From a virus, in the IMG/VR virus record IMGVR_UViG_3300005289_000081, positions 1-26,991 of that record: 26,991 bases of DNA. One strand, 5' to 3'. Below are positions 9,398 through 17,424 of this stretch, in pieces. Each line of letters opens with the position of its first letter. Positions within the stretch are counted from its first letter, which is position 1. Below the pieces are notes generated by a model, which was not told the origin of the DNA, made no database searches, and saw nothing but the letters and a program-made list of their open reading frames with translations. The position numbers and the translations under genes were made by a program.

Positions 9398-9844
9398 TCA
9401 GGCGACCGCGAGAGTTTCCATTTCGACGTTCACGATGCCCGCGGCGGGAAGGTCCGCCACGCTGGCCGTCATGATGATGGTTTCGGCGTCGGCATCCAGA
9501 TCGTCCTCGGCCGTCGCGACATGCCAGACGACTTCGGCATTTGCCGTGGTGCCATAGGCCTTCGCCGCGCCATATTTGGCGGGCGTGCCGGAAATGCCGA
9601 ACGCCAGCTGCGAAGTCGTGAGCGACACGCTCGAAACCACACTGAAACGGCGCACCACATGGCCCTTGGGCTTTTTAAAGCACACGTTTGTGGTGCCGGC
9701 CACCTTGTCGACGTTCGCCTTCGACAGGTCGAAGCTGGCCAGAAAGCCGCGCTTCTTCCCGCCGTCAATGGCGCCATGCACCTTGGCGGGGCTCGGAGCC
9801 GTGCCGTCGATAGCGGTGCCGGTGCGAAAAGTATCATAACCCAT
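9398..9844 (-). CDS. Small structural protein, possibly capsid decoration
   Basis: A 148-residue protein that is mostly short beta-type segments with many Thr, Ser, Ala and Val (for example VVRRFSVVSSVSLTTSQLAFGISGTPAK). No domain is recognised with certainty. It lies immediately after the major capsid gene, 56 bases downstream with its own AGGAG site, and ahead of tail tubular A. A decoration or minor head protein would fit that slot and the strong ribosome site. It could also be a tail or fibre component. The coding frame is well supported by codon bias and length. Confidence 0.7.
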   Translation of the reverse strand: MGYDTFRTGTAIDGTAPSPAKVHGAIDGGKKRGFLASFDLSKANVDKVAGTTNVCFKKPKGHVVRRFSVVSSVSLTTSQLAFGISGTPAKYGAAKAYGTTANAEVVWHVATAEDDLDADAETIIMTASVADLPAAGIVNVEMETLAVA

Positions 9845-9869
9845 TTTACCTGCTCCTGTTGGAGGATGC

Positions 9870-9893
9870 GGCGGGCGAGGCTCGCGCCCCGCC
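9870..9893 (-). terminator. GC-rich hairpin after the major capsid gene
   Basis: GGCGGG (9870-9875) pairs with CCCGCC (9888-9893), with further partial pairing of GCGAG and CTCGC inside. It sits 8 bases past the capsid stop in the leftward mRNA. There is no T tract, so it would at most be a weak terminator or an mRNA-stabilising structure between two highly expressed genes. Confidence 0.35.
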
Positions 9894-9900
9894 CGTCAGA

Positions 9901-10872
9901 TCACGCGCACTCGACGATCGCGCACTTGTCCTCGTGGACGCGGCTGAACCGGGCGGCGCTATAGCCCGACAGCTGCTCGCTATGGTTGATGTCGGGGCGC
10001 TCCGCGATCTTGCCCTCGAAATCCAGCCAGCTGCGCCCAGCGATGCCGCTGGGCACGAACACGGGCAGGCGGCGATGGCCGCTGCCGTTGACGGTCAGCG
10101 CCGACCCCTGGCGATAGGCCTTGGGATTGGTGATTTCCGCCGGGATGAACTGGATGCCCAGGAACGGCGTTGGCTCACCATCCTGCAACGCCTGACGGGC
10201 ATCCTCACCCAGCGGCTTGTACTTGCTGCGGGCCTGGCTGTCCGGATTGTAGCGCGAGTTGATATACTCATCGATCTGCAACAGATCGTCGATTTCCTCC
10301 GCCGTCACCAGCATGTGGATCATCTCAGCTTCGGTATCGACCAAGTTCTGGCGGAACAGCTTTCGGATCGCGCGCAGCTTCTTGAGCGTCAGGCCCACAT
10401 AGGTCGCGGCCGTTTCGCCGGTATCGGCCGCTAGCACATTCGCGCTCTTGAACGGCACGGCGGTCAGACCTTCCTTGCCAGTATAGGCCGTGCCGTAGAA
10501 GCCGACCAGCCACTGATCGTCCTGATAGCGACGGATGCCGCGCGCGATGCCGACCGGCAGCGGCGCACGGATATCGACTTCCGTCGCCATCTTGTCGTCG
10601 GGATCGAGCAGCACATGGATGGCGCTGCGGTTCGGCTTGTGGATCCAGCGGCGCTCCACGTCGGGCGACGTGTATTTGCTCTGCTGGTGACGGCCCTCGA
10701 TTTCCTCGGCGTACAGATCGCTGAAACGATCGGTGATTTCCACCTTCTCGCCATCGACATTCTTCCAGCTGCCGACCATCGGCTTGAGCTTGCCGGGCTG
10801 TTCGTTCAGCTGGAACTCGACGGCCTTTTCGTAGGAAACGGTGCGGGTAGTTTCGGCCCAATTGTCGGGCAT
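9901..10872 (-). CDS. Major capsid protein
   Basis: A 323-residue protein in the capsid position between scaffold and tail genes. The segment TVSYEKAVEFQLNEQPGKLKPMV near the N-terminus matches the opening of the podovirus-type phage capsid family, which is HK97-fold by family knowledge. The remainder is of the expected length, with alternating strands and helices such as YVGLTLKKLRAIRKLFRQN. I place the start at the ATG at 10872 because a perfect AGGAGG lies 6 bases upstream; an in-frame TTG at 10890 is unlikely. A dedicated promoter and a ~200-base structured leader precede it, consistent with high-level late expression. Confidence 0.82.
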   Translation of the reverse strand: MPDNWAETTRTVSYEKAVEFQLNEQPGKLKPMVGSWKNVDGEKVEITDRFSDLYAEEIEGRHQQSKYTSPDVERRWIHKPNRSAIHVLLDPDDKMATEVDIRAPLPVGIARGIRRYQDDQWLVGFYGTAYTGKEGLTAVPFKSANVLAADTGETAATYVGLTLKKLRAIRKLFRQNLVDTEAEMIHMLVTAEEIDDLLQIDEYINSRYNPDSQARSKYKPLGEDARQALQDGEPTPFLGIQFIPAEITNPKAYRQGSALTVNGSGHRRLPVFVPSGIAGRSWLDFEGKIAERPDINHSEQLSGYSAARFSRVHEDKCAIVECA

Positions 10873-10892
10873 AGGTGCCTCCTGGCTCAAAA

Positions 10893-10909
10893 ATTAGCGT
10901 TGTGCTGAT
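10893..10909. promoter_or_regulatory. Operator O1 of the TTNAGC-N5-GCTKAA family
   Basis: ATTAGC-GTTGT-GCTGAT, the weakest member of the seven-site family. On the minus strand its right end runs into TAATTT, a -10-like hexamer placed as at the site at 11073. No convincing -35 is seen. It lies 20 bases upstream of the capsid start codon, so it may be a secondary operator in the capsid leader. Confidence 0.55.
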
Positions 10910-10969
10910 TTTCGAGCGGGGATGCAGGTGCGCCCTGGGCCGCTCTGGCGATCGTCGGTTCGCCTGCAA

Positions 10970-11011
10970 CCTTCCGCTTCTTTAGCGGATAAGCACCGGG
11001 GCAGCGGAAGG
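10970..11011 (-). other. Leader RNA with alternative stems before the capsid gene
   Basis: In the leftward mRNA, CCTTCCGCT (11011-11003) can pair perfectly with AGCGGAAGG (10978-10970). An intervening CCGCT (10988-10984) can pair with the same AGCGG. The two stems exclude each other, as in attenuators. The leader spans about 200 bases from the promoter near 11070 to the capsid ATG. I do not recognise a known riboswitch class, and the function is unknown. Confidence 0.45.
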
Positions 11012-11069
11012 CTGGGATACCGGACAGAGCTTTGGGGAAGGAAGGACCACCCCCGAAGCCCTGCGCCGG

Positions 11070-11097
11070 AAATTACGCTATATGCTTAATCAGTCAA
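11070..11097 (-). promoter_or_regulatory. Promoter for the capsid gene
   Basis: On the minus strand TTGACT (11097-11092), a 16-base spacer and TAATTT (11075-11070) form a good sigma70-type promoter directed at the capsid gene. The operator at 11073-11089 fills the spacer and touches the -10. It sits just past the scaffold gene stop, so the capsid, decoration and tail genes can be transcribed apart from the terminase-portal genes. Confidence 0.65.
11073..11089. promoter_or_regulatory. Operator O2 in the capsid promoter
   Basis: TTACGC-TATAT-GCTTAA, near-perfect dyad symmetry with a 5-base AT spacer. It overlaps the promoter at 11070-11097, so a bound protein would block the polymerase. It belongs to the same family as the sites at 18129, 18591, 25995, 26499 and 26534. 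Confidence 0.7.
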
Positions 11098-11104
11098 GAC
11101 GATT

Positions 11105-11983
11105 TCAGCGCCGCCCCTGCTGTTGCTGGTAGCGCCCTTGCGCGACCAGCGCCGTGAGCCGCTGATTTTCCTTGTCCTCCGGCGACCCCGCGACCTGCGC
11201 TTTCGCGCGCCAGCTCGCATCCTTGTACAGTTCCTGCTGGCGCGCTTCTGCCTGCGCCGGGGTCATTGCCCCCATGCCGGGCGGAATATCGCCACCGGGG
11301 ATGCTTGGCAGATCGCCCACCCGATCATGCAGCGAGAACATGAAGCGCATCAGATTGGCCGAGCCAATCTTGCTATCCAACGCCGCCATGTCTTCGGTCG
11401 ACAGCTGCACGCCCATCTGCGGCAGCCAGGCTTTCAACGCATCCAGCTTCTGGTCGAAATTGCCGCCCGCCTTGTTGAAGTCCCCTTTGAAGGTCTCCAG
11501 ATCGGCGGCGCTCGCCTCGCTCTGACGCAACAAGTCGGCCGCGACGGCCTGATTATTGTAATCGACGATCGCCTTCACCTGCTGGGGCAACAGTCCATTT
11601 TCGTGCGCCACCTTGCGGAATCCGTCCGCGAACTCCGCAGGCATGCCCTCGGGCACGTCGATCTCATAGACCGTCGCATCCGCCGGGCGCACAGCATCCG
11701 CAAACGCTTTGAACGACTCCGGCGTGTCCCCCGGCATCGGCACCTTGCTGCTCGCCAGCGCCTTGGTCGCGATATGCCCCTTCGCGAAATCGTCGAGCGT
11801 GCCGTAATTGGCGAACACGGCATTGCCGCGCAGATCTTCCGACAGGCTATCACGCCATGTTGCAGCCGCCGGGGCGGGTGCCGGGGTCAGCGCGTCCGCG
11901 CTGGGCGTCGGCGACGGAGCCGGCGCGGGCGACGGCGCGGGAGTGGGAGAAGGTGCAGGCGCCGGGGTGGCAACGTCGCTCAT
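11105..11983 (-). CDS. Scaffolding protein
   Basis: A 292-residue protein. The N-terminal 40 residues are a low-complexity Pro/Ala/Ser repeat (PAPSPTP units). A helical, charged body follows, with a segment AEFADGFRKVAHENGLLPQQVKAIVDYNNQAV typical of podovirus scaffolds, and the C-terminus is Gln/Arg-rich (GRYQQQQGRR), suitable for capsid contact. It lies between the Bbp19-like gene and the major capsid gene, the usual scaffold slot. The ATG overlaps the upstream stop (ATGA) and has AAAGGA as ribosome site. It would guide head assembly and then leave or be cleaved. Confidence 0.8.
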   Translation of the reverse strand: MSDVATPAPAPSPTPAPSPAPAPSPTPSADALTPAPAPAAATWRDSLSEDLRGNAVFANYGTLDDFAKGHIATKALASSKVPMPGDTPESFKAFADAVRPADATVYEIDVPEGMPAEFADGFRKVAHENGLLPQQVKAIVDYNNQAVAADLLRQSEASAADLETFKGDFNKAGGNFDQKLDALKAWLPQMGVQLSTEDMAALDSKIGSANLMRFMFSLHDRVGDLPSIPGGDIPPGMGAMTPAQAEARQQELYKDASWRAKAQVAGSPEDKENQRLTALVAQGRYQQQQGRR

Positions 11984-12330
11984 GATTGTCCTTTCATGGT
12001 GTTGAGAAGCGTTTGAAGACGGCGGAGCTTCGCCGCATCGAGGTGAAGGCTCTTGAGGATCAGGCGGACCATGCGCTGCGCGCCCAGCGCCTCGCGCAAT
12101 TCGCTGTCGCTCACCGGGCCACGGATGCCCGCGACATCGGCATGGGCAGCCAGATGGTCGAAGAAGCGGGCGGCTTCGGGCCGGACTTCCCCATTCGCAT
12201 CAAGAAACAGCGTGCGGGCGTCGGATTGCAGCCGCGTCATAGCGCCGATCGACGCGGCCACCCTAGCCATGCGCGCCTTAGCCTTGGCGGCATCGGCCGC
12301 GAGCGCGTTGATGTCCTGCTCAAGCGACAT
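11980..12330 (-). CDS. Small head-assembly-region protein, possibly Bbp19-like
   Basis: A 116-residue helical protein between portal and scaffold. The segment ARTLFLDANGEVRPEAARFFDHLAAHADV recalls small podovirus proteins of the Bbp19 type, which have an LF..P.G...L.DL-like core and occupy the same slot; the match is only suggestive. The N-terminus is a short helix rich in Ala and Lys. It overlaps the portal end by 11 bases, and its stop forms ATGA with the scaffold start, so it is probably translationally coupled. Function unknown; a role in head or connector assembly is inferred from position. Confidence 0.6.
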   Translation of the reverse strand: MSLEQDINALAADAAKAKARMARVAASIGAMTRLQSDARTLFLDANGEVRPEAARFFDHLAAHADVAGIRGPVSDSELREALGAQRMVRLILKSLHLDAAKLRRLQTLLNTMKGQS

Positions 12331-13978
12331 TGGCGGCCCCGGCCTGGCTCAAATCCTTGGCGGCCCGCGCGACTTCGGGCAGCGCCTCCAGCGCCTGCTG
12401 CGCCTGCGCCGCGTTGAACCGGGCTTCTTCCGCCGCTTCCTTCTCCGAATCCGTCGCCGCCCAACTCGCCGGCACTGCCTCGATTTCGGCGATGCCACGC
12501 ACCGCCTTGTCCAAAGGGAACTCGGTAAAGAAGATATCCAGCGCCTCGGGCTTGTACTGCGCCACCGCCGTGACCTTATCGAGCGTGCGGAAATAGCCGC
12601 TCGCCTGCTCCGACCGGATCATGCGGTTCAGCGGATTGTCGTACTTCATCGCCCGCGCGCCGCCCGCTTCGCGGACCTCGTGCGGCATGTCGTCGAACTC
12701 GCCCAGCTGCGCCATCAGGTCGACCTCGCGCATGTTCATGGGCGTGAACCATTCTTCTTCCTGGCGGCTCAATGGCTGGAGAAGGATGCCCTTTTCCTGC
12801 TTGCGGTCGTAGAGCTGGGCGTCGGTCACATGGCTTTTCAGGTCGTTCAGAACCGACAGCATGTGACGGAAGAACGCGCGATCGATGACCTTCTCGATAC
12901 GCTGCTGGATCATCAGCGCCGGGTTCATGTCGCCCACGTCGAACAGGCGCTGAACGGTCGGATTGCCGCGATGGTCGATCGCGCCATAGGTGATTTCGCG
13001 CGCGCCATAGATGATCTGCTGATCCTGCATGTCATCGGATGCGCCAAGCGGCGGCATCAGCGACATTTCCGCCCCCACCATCATATCCAGCATGATCGCC
13101 TGGGCCGATTTCACCGATGGCAGAACCTTCGTACCGGGGCCGCGACCGTAGGTTTCATTGGGCGAACGGTAAAAGCGCGAATAGGTGCTGGGATTGCTGT
13201 TCCATCCGCCCTGCTGGATATATTCCTTGTCCCCGATCGAAATGAAGCCGCCCATATAGGGCTTGCCGCGCCAGTCCATGCGATCATGGTCAACATTGTA
13301 ATTGACCTCGCACGTCCGCATGAACTCGAATTCGTTTGACCGTTTCTTGGGATCGGTCGCGGCCTCCAGCACCTTCGGCGCGCGCTGCAACTTTTCATCG
13401 CCGAAGAACTGGCGCGCCTGTTCGGCGGTCCACCGGAATTTCTTGTGGAAGCGGAAGGGGATGCCCTGCCAGTCCTGCTCGATCCACACGCCGCCGATAT
13501 GCTCGCTGCGATACTTCATGCCGATCGGCTGCCGGGTCATGGGGTCGAACCGCAGTTCCACGTCCATCGACTGGTTGCCGAAGCACATCAGGCTGGCGAT
13601 GCTTTCCGCTACCTGACCGCTCCAGCCCGACATGGGATCATTGCGCAGCGCGAACAGGCGCAGCGTCTTGCGCTCGAACCATTCGCGCACATGCTGGTAG
13701 CGTTTCAGTTCCTCGGGCGCTTGCAGCAGCTGCCACAGCGACCCGGCAGGCATAACGAAGCCCTGGAAAACGGACACGCCATCGTCCAGCGCATCTTGCC
13801 CATATTCGTCAATGACCTGATTGGACCGATCCTCGCCCTCCGCGCGGCGGGTATCCCATGGGAAATCCGCCTGGCGGGGAAGGAACAGCTCAGCGGCTTC
13901 CTGCCACCTGCTGTCAAAATTGGAACGCTTGGTCTCCAATTCGCCCTGCTTGGCGATCGCGGCGGCCGCGTCGAGCAT
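12320..13978 (-). CDS. Portal / head-tail connector protein (T7 gp8-like)
   Basis: A 552-residue protein matching the T7-type head-tail connector family in length and motifs: an early RWQEAAELFLPRQADF helix, then FVMPAGSLWQLL (74-85), YGRGPGTKVLPSVKSAQAIM (277-296), the most conserved family segment, and a C-terminal Ala/Glu-rich helical tail. The protein forms the ring through which DNA is packaged and ejected and docks the terminase. The start at 13978 has GGGGGGAAGGA upstream. It is followed by the Bbp19-like gene and scaffold, the usual order. Confidence 0.9.
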   Translation of the reverse strand: MLDAAAAIAKQGELETKRSNFDSRWQEAAELFLPRQADFPWDTRRAEGEDRSNQVIDEYGQDALDDGVSVFQGFVMPAGSLWQLLQAPEELKRYQHVREWFERKTLRLFALRNDPMSGWSGQVAESIASLMCFGNQSMDVELRFDPMTRQPIGMKYRSEHIGGVWIEQDWQGIPFRFHKKFRWTAEQARQFFGDEKLQRAPKVLEAATDPKKRSNEFEFMRTCEVNYNVDHDRMDWRGKPYMGGFISIGDKEYIQQGGWNSNPSTYSRFYRSPNETYGRGPGTKVLPSVKSAQAIMLDMMVGAEMSLMPPLGASDDMQDQQIIYGAREITYGAIDHRGNPTVQRLFDVGDMNPALMIQQRIEKVIDRAFFRHMLSVLNDLKSHVTDAQLYDRKQEKGILLQPLSRQEEEWFTPMNMREVDLMAQLGEFDDMPHEVREAGGARAMKYDNPLNRMIRSEQASGYFRTLDKVTAVAQYKPEALDIFFTEFPLDKAVRGIAEIEAVPASWAATDSEKEAAEEARFNAAQAQQALEALPEVARAAKDLSQAGAANVA

Positions 13979-14001
13979 GTTCCTTCCCCCCGGTTTATGG
14001 A

Positions 14002-14847
14002 TCAGGCGGTTTCAGCCACCGGCTTTACCGGCGCGCGAAAGATCAGGCTGTCCGCCGCCAGTTCAGCCTTCCGGCCCTCCCCAATGTGCAACGGCGTCGG
14101 GATTTCGCACCGCATAGCCAAATCCTGCCCAACTTGGAGCGACACGCCCCGCACGGTGAAAGCGGGAATGTCGCTGGGCAGATCGATTTTGGCCGAAAGG
14201 CGCAGCATCTCATCGGCCTGCACCAGCTGGGCCGCGTCGATTTCCTTCGCGAAGTCGATGCAGAACGCCTTGCCGTCATCGAGGACCAGCACAGCTTTTT
14301 CGACATGCTCGGCCTTGAAGCCGTTCGCGTCGGGGGAGCCGCCGAACAGGCGATCATAGGCCTTAGCCGCTTCGCCCTGCGCAGCGTGGCGCTTTTCCGC
14401 CGCTGCCTCCCTCTGCTTGGCTTCCGACCTATCGCGGCGCGCCTGCTCCTTGCGCGCGTTGCTCGCGTCTTCCGCCGCCTGCGCGGCCGATTCTGCCTTT
14501 TCGCGGGCCGTCTTCTGCTCCGGGGTTTCCGGCAACAGCTTGGCGATCAGATCGGGCAGCGAGGCTTCGAGGATCGGGGGCAGGATTTCGCGCAGCTTCT
14601 CCACGACGACGCTACCGATCAGCTCGCGCTCCACATCGGAGAAAACCGGCGTCGTCTGCGTCCCCGAGGCAACAGACGGTGCATTCGGGTCAGGCTCCAG
14701 CCCCGGCTGCGCTCCCGGCTCGCCCGCCCCTTCCTCTGCGCCGCTGTCTTCCTGCGCGCCAGACTGGACAGACCCAGCAGACGCATTTTCAACGTCATCT
14801 GATTTTTTTTCGTTCGCTTGCTGCGCATCAACCTTTTGCTTTGTCAC
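14002..14847 (-). CDS. Unknown virion-region protein with coiled coil, GTG start
   Basis: A 281-residue protein in three parts: an acidic disordered N-terminus (residues 1-65, many Asp, Glu, Ser and Gly), a central coiled coil (about 105-160, Lys/Glu/Ala/Gln-rich), and a C-terminal compact domain (about 165-281, for example AVLVLDDGKAFCIDFAKEIDAAQ). It starts with GTG at 14847 preceded by AGGAAGGAA at good spacing. It sits between the 7.3-like protein and the portal. I do not recognise the family; a head-completion, portal-accessory or virion-internal role is possible. The GC-rich third codon positions support coding. Confidence 0.65.
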   Translation of the reverse strand: MTKQKVDAQQANEKKSDDVENASAGSVQSGAQEDSGAEEGAGEPGAQPGLEPDPNAPSVASGTQTTPVFSDVERELIGSVVVEKLREILPPILEASLPDLIAKLLPETPEQKTAREKAESAAQAAEDASNARKEQARRDRSEAKQREAAAEKRHAAQGEAAKAYDRLFGGSPDANGFKAEHVEKAVLVLDDGKAFCIDFAKEIDAAQLVQADEMLRLSAKIDLPSDIPAFTVRGVSLQVGQDLAMRCEIPTPLHIGEGRKAELAADSLIFRAPVKPVAETA

Positions 14848-14883
14848 GATAAATTCCTTCCTGCCTTACGCTTTCTGATGAAG

Positions 14884-15123
14884 TCACGCGCCAAGCGAAG
14901 TCTTGGCACCGGTGGAAGATTCCGCCCCGCCGACGCCCATCAACATGTCCGCGGCCGGGGTGCGTCGACGGGACAGGACATCGCGCTTCTGCGCCTCCTC
15001 CGCCGCCTGGTTGACAGTTGGCGTCGGCACGGCCTTCGGCATCTTGGGCTTGCTGAGTGCCTGCGCAGCCGACGCCCCCGCACCAATCACCGCCGCACCA
15101 ATCAAAACCGCCGCTGTGCTCAT
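14884..15123 (-). CDS. gp7.3-like tail-assembly/adsorption protein (79 aa)
   Basis: A short protein with an N-terminal Ala/Gly hydrophobic stretch (AAVLIGAAVIGAGASAAQAL), a Lys/Pro linker, then RDVLSRRRTPAADMLMGVGG and a Gly/Ser tail. This resembles the small podovirus proteins with an RRR...TILTG..G-type motif near T7 gp7.3, which help tail assembly and adsorption. Its ATG overlaps the terminase large subunit stop (ATGA). The resemblance is moderate and the exact function is inferred. Confidence 0.6.
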   Translation of the reverse strand: MSTAAVLIGAAVIGAGASAAQALSKPKMPKAVPTPTVNQAAEEAQKRDVLSRRRTPAADMLMGVGGAESSTGAKTSLGA

Positions 15124-16724
15124 CGCCGTGCCCCCGCAAAGCCAGTATGTTTGACATTGGTGGCGACCTTCTTCGCCGCCGCCTTCCGATCCATGTCATC
15201 CAGCACGCTGCCGCGCTTGTTCAGACCCGCGACCAGATACTGGAGCGCGTCCTGAACATGGCTGAAATCGTTTTTCAGAGGCTCATCTTTCCAGAGCCCC
15301 GTGCCGTTGGAACGGCTTACCCGGGTGATGACATAACCATTGTTGAACCCGCGCCGCAGATAACGGCAGGCAGGGCTGATAATCATGCCCGGACGGCCCG
15401 CGACATTGTTGACGAGCAGATCGCGGACGATCTCCAGACGCCCCTGTGGCCCCTTGAGGCGGTTCCCCTTCACCGGCGCCGGCTTGACCTTCATCCCGAA
15501 CGCCAGCGAGAAATCGTCCAGCCACGAAGGGTCCAGTTCCGTGCCCTCATAATCCGTCGCCGGATCTGACCAGGCGACATTGATGCGGGCGTTGGGGAAC
15601 CGCTCATTGACGAACTCGCGGCACGCTTTTCCGAATGCGGTTGGCCCCATGGACTGGAGCTGTTTGTCGTCATCATCATTGAAGATAACCAGCTCATCGA
15701 CGATGCGGATTTGCCCGGTGGGCATTTTCTGGCCGAACACCGCAGCCGGGGTCGCGCCGCCGTCGATCGCCATGCACAGCTCGATGCCCTCGGCCGCGCG
15801 CAATTCGCTGACGGCGGTGTGGAAGGCATCGATGAACTCGGGAAAAACAGGCTGACCGTTCCGAACCGCGCCGAATTCATTGTCGACGAAGCGGCGCACG
15901 TCATTGTCGTTGGCACCGATCATCAGGCGATCATAGTAACCCGGCGGAAGGTTCGCCAAATTCTCGGCGTTGGGATCGCGAGCGCCAGGCTGGCGATGGA
16001 AGGCCACCCCGAAATTTGCGCCATAGAGCTTGCGGAACTCATCCAGCTGCTTTTCGCTTAGGCCAAGGTTCTTCTCGACCAGCAGCTCATAGGTCCAGTT
16101 GTCGACATCGGGCGCGTTCATGTCGAGGAAGATGCCCGACCATGCGCAGCCGCCATCCTTCGCCTTGGGATAGCGGCCGACGCGCGGCAGCCCGAATTTC
16201 AGGACCGCGCGATGCAGCGTGTCGCCCTCGTTTAGCCACAGCCATGTCAGCTGCATGCCCTTGAAGACCTTTTCCGGCTTGTTTTCCTCGCCGAGCGCGC
16301 GCCAGAGGATTTCAATCTCCAGCTTGCCATAGCCGGGTATGTCCAACTTCAACTTCGACACCATGTCGTCGCCGTTGAAGTTGTCCTTTGTCTTCGGGAA
16401 CCAGCTGAAAAAATCGTCCATGACGTTGGCCTTCAGCTGGGCATAGGTTTCACGGATCACGCATCCGCGCGATCGCCGCACCCCATCCTTGCCCGGCTTC
16501 TGCCACATCGTGATCCAGATGATTTTCTGGAAACAGCTGGTCGTTTTCGCGGAGCCATAAGGCCCCATAATCCCGCTCAGGAACATCTTGTCCTGGACGA
16601 ACCGGGATGCCACCGGCCCGACGAAATTCATGGTCGCGGCGCGGGCTTCCCCTTCCGCGTCGTCATCGCGGTCGATGGTCGGGATGCTGTCGTAGGAGGG
16701 GACCGCCGCTGCGTTACTCGCCAT
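15120..16724 (-). CDS. terL: Terminase large subunit
   Basis: A 534-residue packaging motor. The ATPase domain has a Walker A variant GPYGSAKTT (54-62) and a Walker B-like LTWLWLNEGDT. The RNase H-like nuclease domain shows the acidic pattern CMAIDGG, VAWSDPATD and DFSHVQDALQYL. The start at 16724 is chosen because GGAGG lies 7 bases upstream; an in-frame ATG at 16748 has no ribosome site. It overlaps the terminase small gene end by 11 bases. It would cut concatemeric DNA and drive it into the prohead through the portal. Identification is strong. Confidence 0.92.
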   Translation of the reverse strand: MASNAAAVPSYDSIPTIDRDDDAEGEARAATMNFVGPVASRFVQDKMFLSGIMGPYGSAKTTSCFQKIIWITMWQKPGKDGVRRSRGCVIRETYAQLKANVMDDFFSWFPKTKDNFNGDDMVSKLKLDIPGYGKLEIEILWRALGEENKPEKVFKGMQLTWLWLNEGDTLHRAVLKFGLPRVGRYPKAKDGGCAWSGIFLDMNAPDVDNWTYELLVEKNLGLSEKQLDEFRKLYGANFGVAFHRQPGARDPNAENLANLPPGYYDRLMIGANDNDVRRFVDNEFGAVRNGQPVFPEFIDAFHTAVSELRAAEGIELCMAIDGGATPAAVFGQKMPTGQIRIVDELVIFNDDDDKQLQSMGPTAFGKACREFVNERFPNARINVAWSDPATDYEGTELDPSWLDDFSLAFGMKVKPAPVKGNRLKGPQGRLEIVRDLLVNNVAGRPGMIISPACRYLRRGFNNGYVITRVSRSNGTGLWKDEPLKNDFSHVQDALQYLVAGLNKRGSVLDDMDRKAAAKKVATNVKHTGFAGARR

Positions 16725-17424
16725 CGCCGCCCTCCGGGACTGGCTCATAATCCGCCTCTTCCGGCGCCCCGATCATCCGCATATTCTCGAAGTCGATCGC
16801 GTCCATGCCCTTTTGGGTCAGCGCGTCCTCCAGCTGCCCCATCGGCACGTCCATCGGCGCGTTGATGCCGGGGATGATGATGAAGGCATCCGTCTTGCCA
16901 GCCACTTCCACCGTGAGCGGCTGCCGCCCGTGGACATAGGTTTGCATGTCGCGCAGCACGCCGACCTGCATCTGGGCGACATCGAGGGCGCTGATCTTTT
17001 TTCGCGACATGTAGCGGATAAGCTTGTCCGCCAGCTTCCCCGCCATCTTCGCGGACAGCGCGTCCCCTAGCCGGTCGATGATCCGCTCGATGCGATCCAG
17101 TTCCTCGCCGTCCCCGTCATCGTCGGCCGCACGAATGACCTGCACCAGCATAGGCAGCGGCATCGATGCCATGTTGCCCAGCGCATCCGCCGGATCGCCG
17201 TATTTCTGGACAAACCATTGCGCGAATTTCTTGTTGCGCTTGTTGAGCGCGTTCGGCGGGCGTCCGCGGCGGACCTCGCGCAGGTGCTGATGCGGGATAT
17301 TGCCGTTCGCGTCTGCCAACATGCTCAGCTGCACAGCGTCGGGAAACGCTCCGCCTAGATCCGCGTGGCTGATGCCGGCGGCGTCGGCGACCGCCTTTTC
17401 CATGCTGCTAGGTTCGGTTGACAT
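16714..17424 (-). CDS. terS: Terminase small subunit (probable)
   Basis: A 236-residue protein directly before terL, the usual slot for the DNA-recognition subunit. An AT-hook-like RRGRPPNALNKR (about residues 52-63) could bind DNA, and it is followed by helical segments (FAQWFVQKYGDPADALGNMAS) typical of terminase-type helix-turn-helix proteins. The middle is helical (DRIERIIDRLGDALSAKMAGKLADKLIRYM) and suits oligomerisation. The C-terminus is acidic. The family is not certain from sequence alone, but context is strong. Confidence 0.75.
   Translation of the reverse strand: MSTEPSSMEKAVADAAGISHADLGGAFPDAVQLSMLADANGNIPHQHLREVRRGRPPNALNKRNKKFAQWFVQKYGDPADALGNMASMPLPMLVQVIRAADDDGDGEELDRIERIIDRLGDALSAKMAGKLADKLIRYMSRKKISALDVAQMQVGVLRDMQTYVHGRQPLTVEVAGKTDAFIIIPGINAPMDVPMGQLEDALTQKGMDAIDFENMRMIGAPEEADYEPVPEGGDGE

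Noticed and set aside
10873-10890. TTG start giving six more residues on the major capsid protein
   Set aside because: The perfect AGGAGG lies inside this extension and is ideally spaced for the ATG at 10872.
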